NCBI GenBank assembly: GCA_023421075.1
Contig: JAEZUM010000061.1
Span: 1 to 22,728, forward strand
Reading direction: 5' to 3'
DNA: 22,728 bases
From: Bacillota bacterium
Lineage (GTDB): Bacteria; Bacillota; Clostridia; Lachnospirales; Lachnospiraceae
The notes under the pieces were generated by a model. The model did not search any database. It saw only the letters and a list, made by a program, of their open reading frames with translations, and had not been told where the DNA came from. Position 1 is the stretch's first letter; the number at the start of each line of letters is the position of its first letter. Made by a program: the position numbers and the translations under genes. Positions 21,555-22,728 of the stretch are shown here, in pieces.

Positions 21555-22680
21555 TTAGGATTCTTTGCTCGTGTTGTTTTGTGCGTTCCATTTCAAATAT
21601 GCATTAATAAATGGATCCAGATTGCCATCCAAAACATTGATGGCATTTCCTACTTCCTCATTGGTTCGATGATCTTTTACTAAAGTATAAGGTTGCATAA
21701 CATAGGAACGAATTTGGTTACCCCAGGCAATATCCTTCACTTCTCCTCGGATTCCTGAAATCTTCTCCAGATTCTCCTGCTGTTTCAGAAGATAAAGCTT
21801 GGCTTTCAGCATCTTCATTGCCTTATCCTTATTCTGAAGCTGGGATCTTTCATTTTGACATTGTACTACGATATTCGTCGGTATATGGGTTATACGAATA
21901 GCCGAAGAGGTCTTATTAACATGCTGTCCACCGGCTCCACTGGATCGGTAAGTATCAATACGTAAATCCTCTTCATTAACCTCTATTCCTGTATCCTCTT
22001 CGATATCCGGCATAACATCACAGGACACAAAAGAAGTCTGTCGTTTTCCGGCTGCGTTGAAAGGAGATATCCGCACCAAACGATGCACTCCTCGTTCCGA
22101 TTTCAGATAACCATAAGCATTCTCACCACTGATCTCCAGGGTAACTGATTTTAAGCCAGCCTCTTCACCCTCAAGAAAATCAATCATGTCCGTGGTAAAG
22201 CCTTTTTTATCGGCCCACCTTTGGTACATACGACAAAGCATACTCGCCCAGTCACAGCTTTCGGTACCGCCGGCACCTGCATGTAGGGTAATAATTGCAT
22301 TGTACTTATCATAATCACCGGATAAAAGGGTCCGAAGCTTAAGCTCCTCCAGATCCTTAACGAAGATGTTTAGAGCTTCTTCTATCTCGGGAATCAAGCT
22401 AGCATCGTTCTCTTCATAGCCCATTTGTATCAAGGTCTGAACATCCTCAAAATCTCTCTTAAGATGATTAAATTCCTCGATTGTATCTTTGAGATTCTTC
22501 AATTCCTTCATATAGCCCTGTGCTTTATCATTATTATCCCAAAACCCGGGCTCTTCCATGGTTTGTTCAATTTCTCTGACTCTTAGGCTCTTATTAGCCA
22601 GGTCAAAGTGAATCCCCCACTTCAATCAATGGCTTTTCGTAAGTACTTAATGTATATTTATACTGATCTAACTCAACCAC
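21555..22680 (-). CDS. prfB: Peptide chain release factor 2, with programmed +1 frameshift
   Basis: RF2 recognises UGA and UAA stop codons and releases the finished peptide. The first frame runs from GTG at 22680 through codon 25 (CTT) and stops at TGA (22605-22603). A +1 slip continues as GAC CTG and gives about 374 aa. In the downstream frame are SPF (in VRISPFNAAGKR), the stop-codon-recognition tripeptide, and GGQ (in SSGAGGQHVNKTSS), which promotes peptide release. Frame 1 reads VVELDQYKYTLSTYEKPLIE, typical for RF2. The first-frame GTG follows AGGTGATTTA. A TTGAGA-17-TATAAT promoter is directly upstream. Genome annotation that starts at the second frame (22625) is incomplete. Confidence 0.96.
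22602..22622 (-). promoter_or_regulatory. prfB programmed frameshift site
   Basis: The mRNA has a G-rich internal Shine-Dalgarno-like GGGGG (22618-22614), 5 nt, then CTT TGA C (22608-22602). This is the standard slip codon, in-frame UGA and following C. AAGTG (22622-22618) could also pair with CACTT (22610-22606) around the G tract. The 5-nt gap is longer than the 3 nt I recall for Escherichia coli prfB. Confidence 0.9.
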
Positions 22681-22699
22681 TAAATCACCTCTTTAATGT

Positions 22700-22728
22700 A
22701 TTATATATTACTATTTATAAAATCTCAA
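22700..22728 (-). promoter_or_regulatory. Sigma-A promoter of prfB
   Basis: On the minus strand TTGAGA (22728-22723) and a perfect TATAAT (22705-22700) are 17 nt apart. Transcription should start only about 12-15 nt before the GTG of prfB. The -35 touches the edge of the window. Confidence 0.8.

Overview
The window looks like the chromosome of a low-GC, endospore-forming anaerobic Firmicute, most likely a Lachnospiraceae (Clostridium cluster XIVa) relative. This is inferred from Csp-type subtilisin proteases, a LysM/GH18 protein of the YaaH/SleL type, an FMN riboswitch in front of an ECF riboflavin S-component, a UPF0735 ACT protein in a threonine operon, and strong AGGAGG ribosome-binding sites with many GTG and TTG starts. 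No rRNA, tRNA, CRISPR array, phage or intact insertion sequence was seen. Most of it is ordinary core genome.

Layout. Positions 127-2293 (minus strand) carry tsaE, tsaB, rimI and a small zinc-ribbon protein, driven by an extended -10 promoter and closed by an intrinsic terminator. Positions 2349-3395 (plus) carry an AraC/GyrI-like regulator with a very strong internal start site. Positions 3450-3596 are a 147-nt imperfect hairpin. Positions 3768-4735 (minus) are ribU with a complete promoter, FMN aptamer and terminator. Positions 4754-7964 (minus) are tex and a YdcF-family membrane protein. Positions 7999-8618 (plus) are a small HEXXH protein of the SprA-related type with its own promoter and terminator. 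Positions 8712-13343 (minus) are a threonine/aspartate-family operon: ACT regulator, hom, an iPGM-like proposed homoserine kinase, and lysC. Positions 13543-18364 form a probable spore locus: a LysM/GH18 protein converging on two tandem Csp-like proteases. Positions 18560-21062 (minus) are a polar amino-acid ABC transporter (binding protein, permease, ATPase). Positions 21082-22728 (minus) are prfB, with its programmed +1 frameshift, followed by cheW.

The less ordinary signals are these. (1) The GH18 protein keeps its fold motifs but has lost the catalytic Asp and Glu. (2) The leader of the ABC binding-protein gene holds seven alternating GGGAGA/TCTCCC segments that could switch pairing register and hide or free the ribosome-binding site. 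(3) The AraC gene has a near-perfect internal Shine-Dalgarno and ATG exactly at the junction between its DNA-binding and ligand-binding domains. (4) There is a large palindromic element after that gene. (5) The ACT-hom spacer holds an exact 27-bp direct repeat, 100 bp apart, with mutually exclusive pairings. Several start codons were moved from the longest reading frame because a clear ribosome-binding site decides them; the reason is given in each entry.
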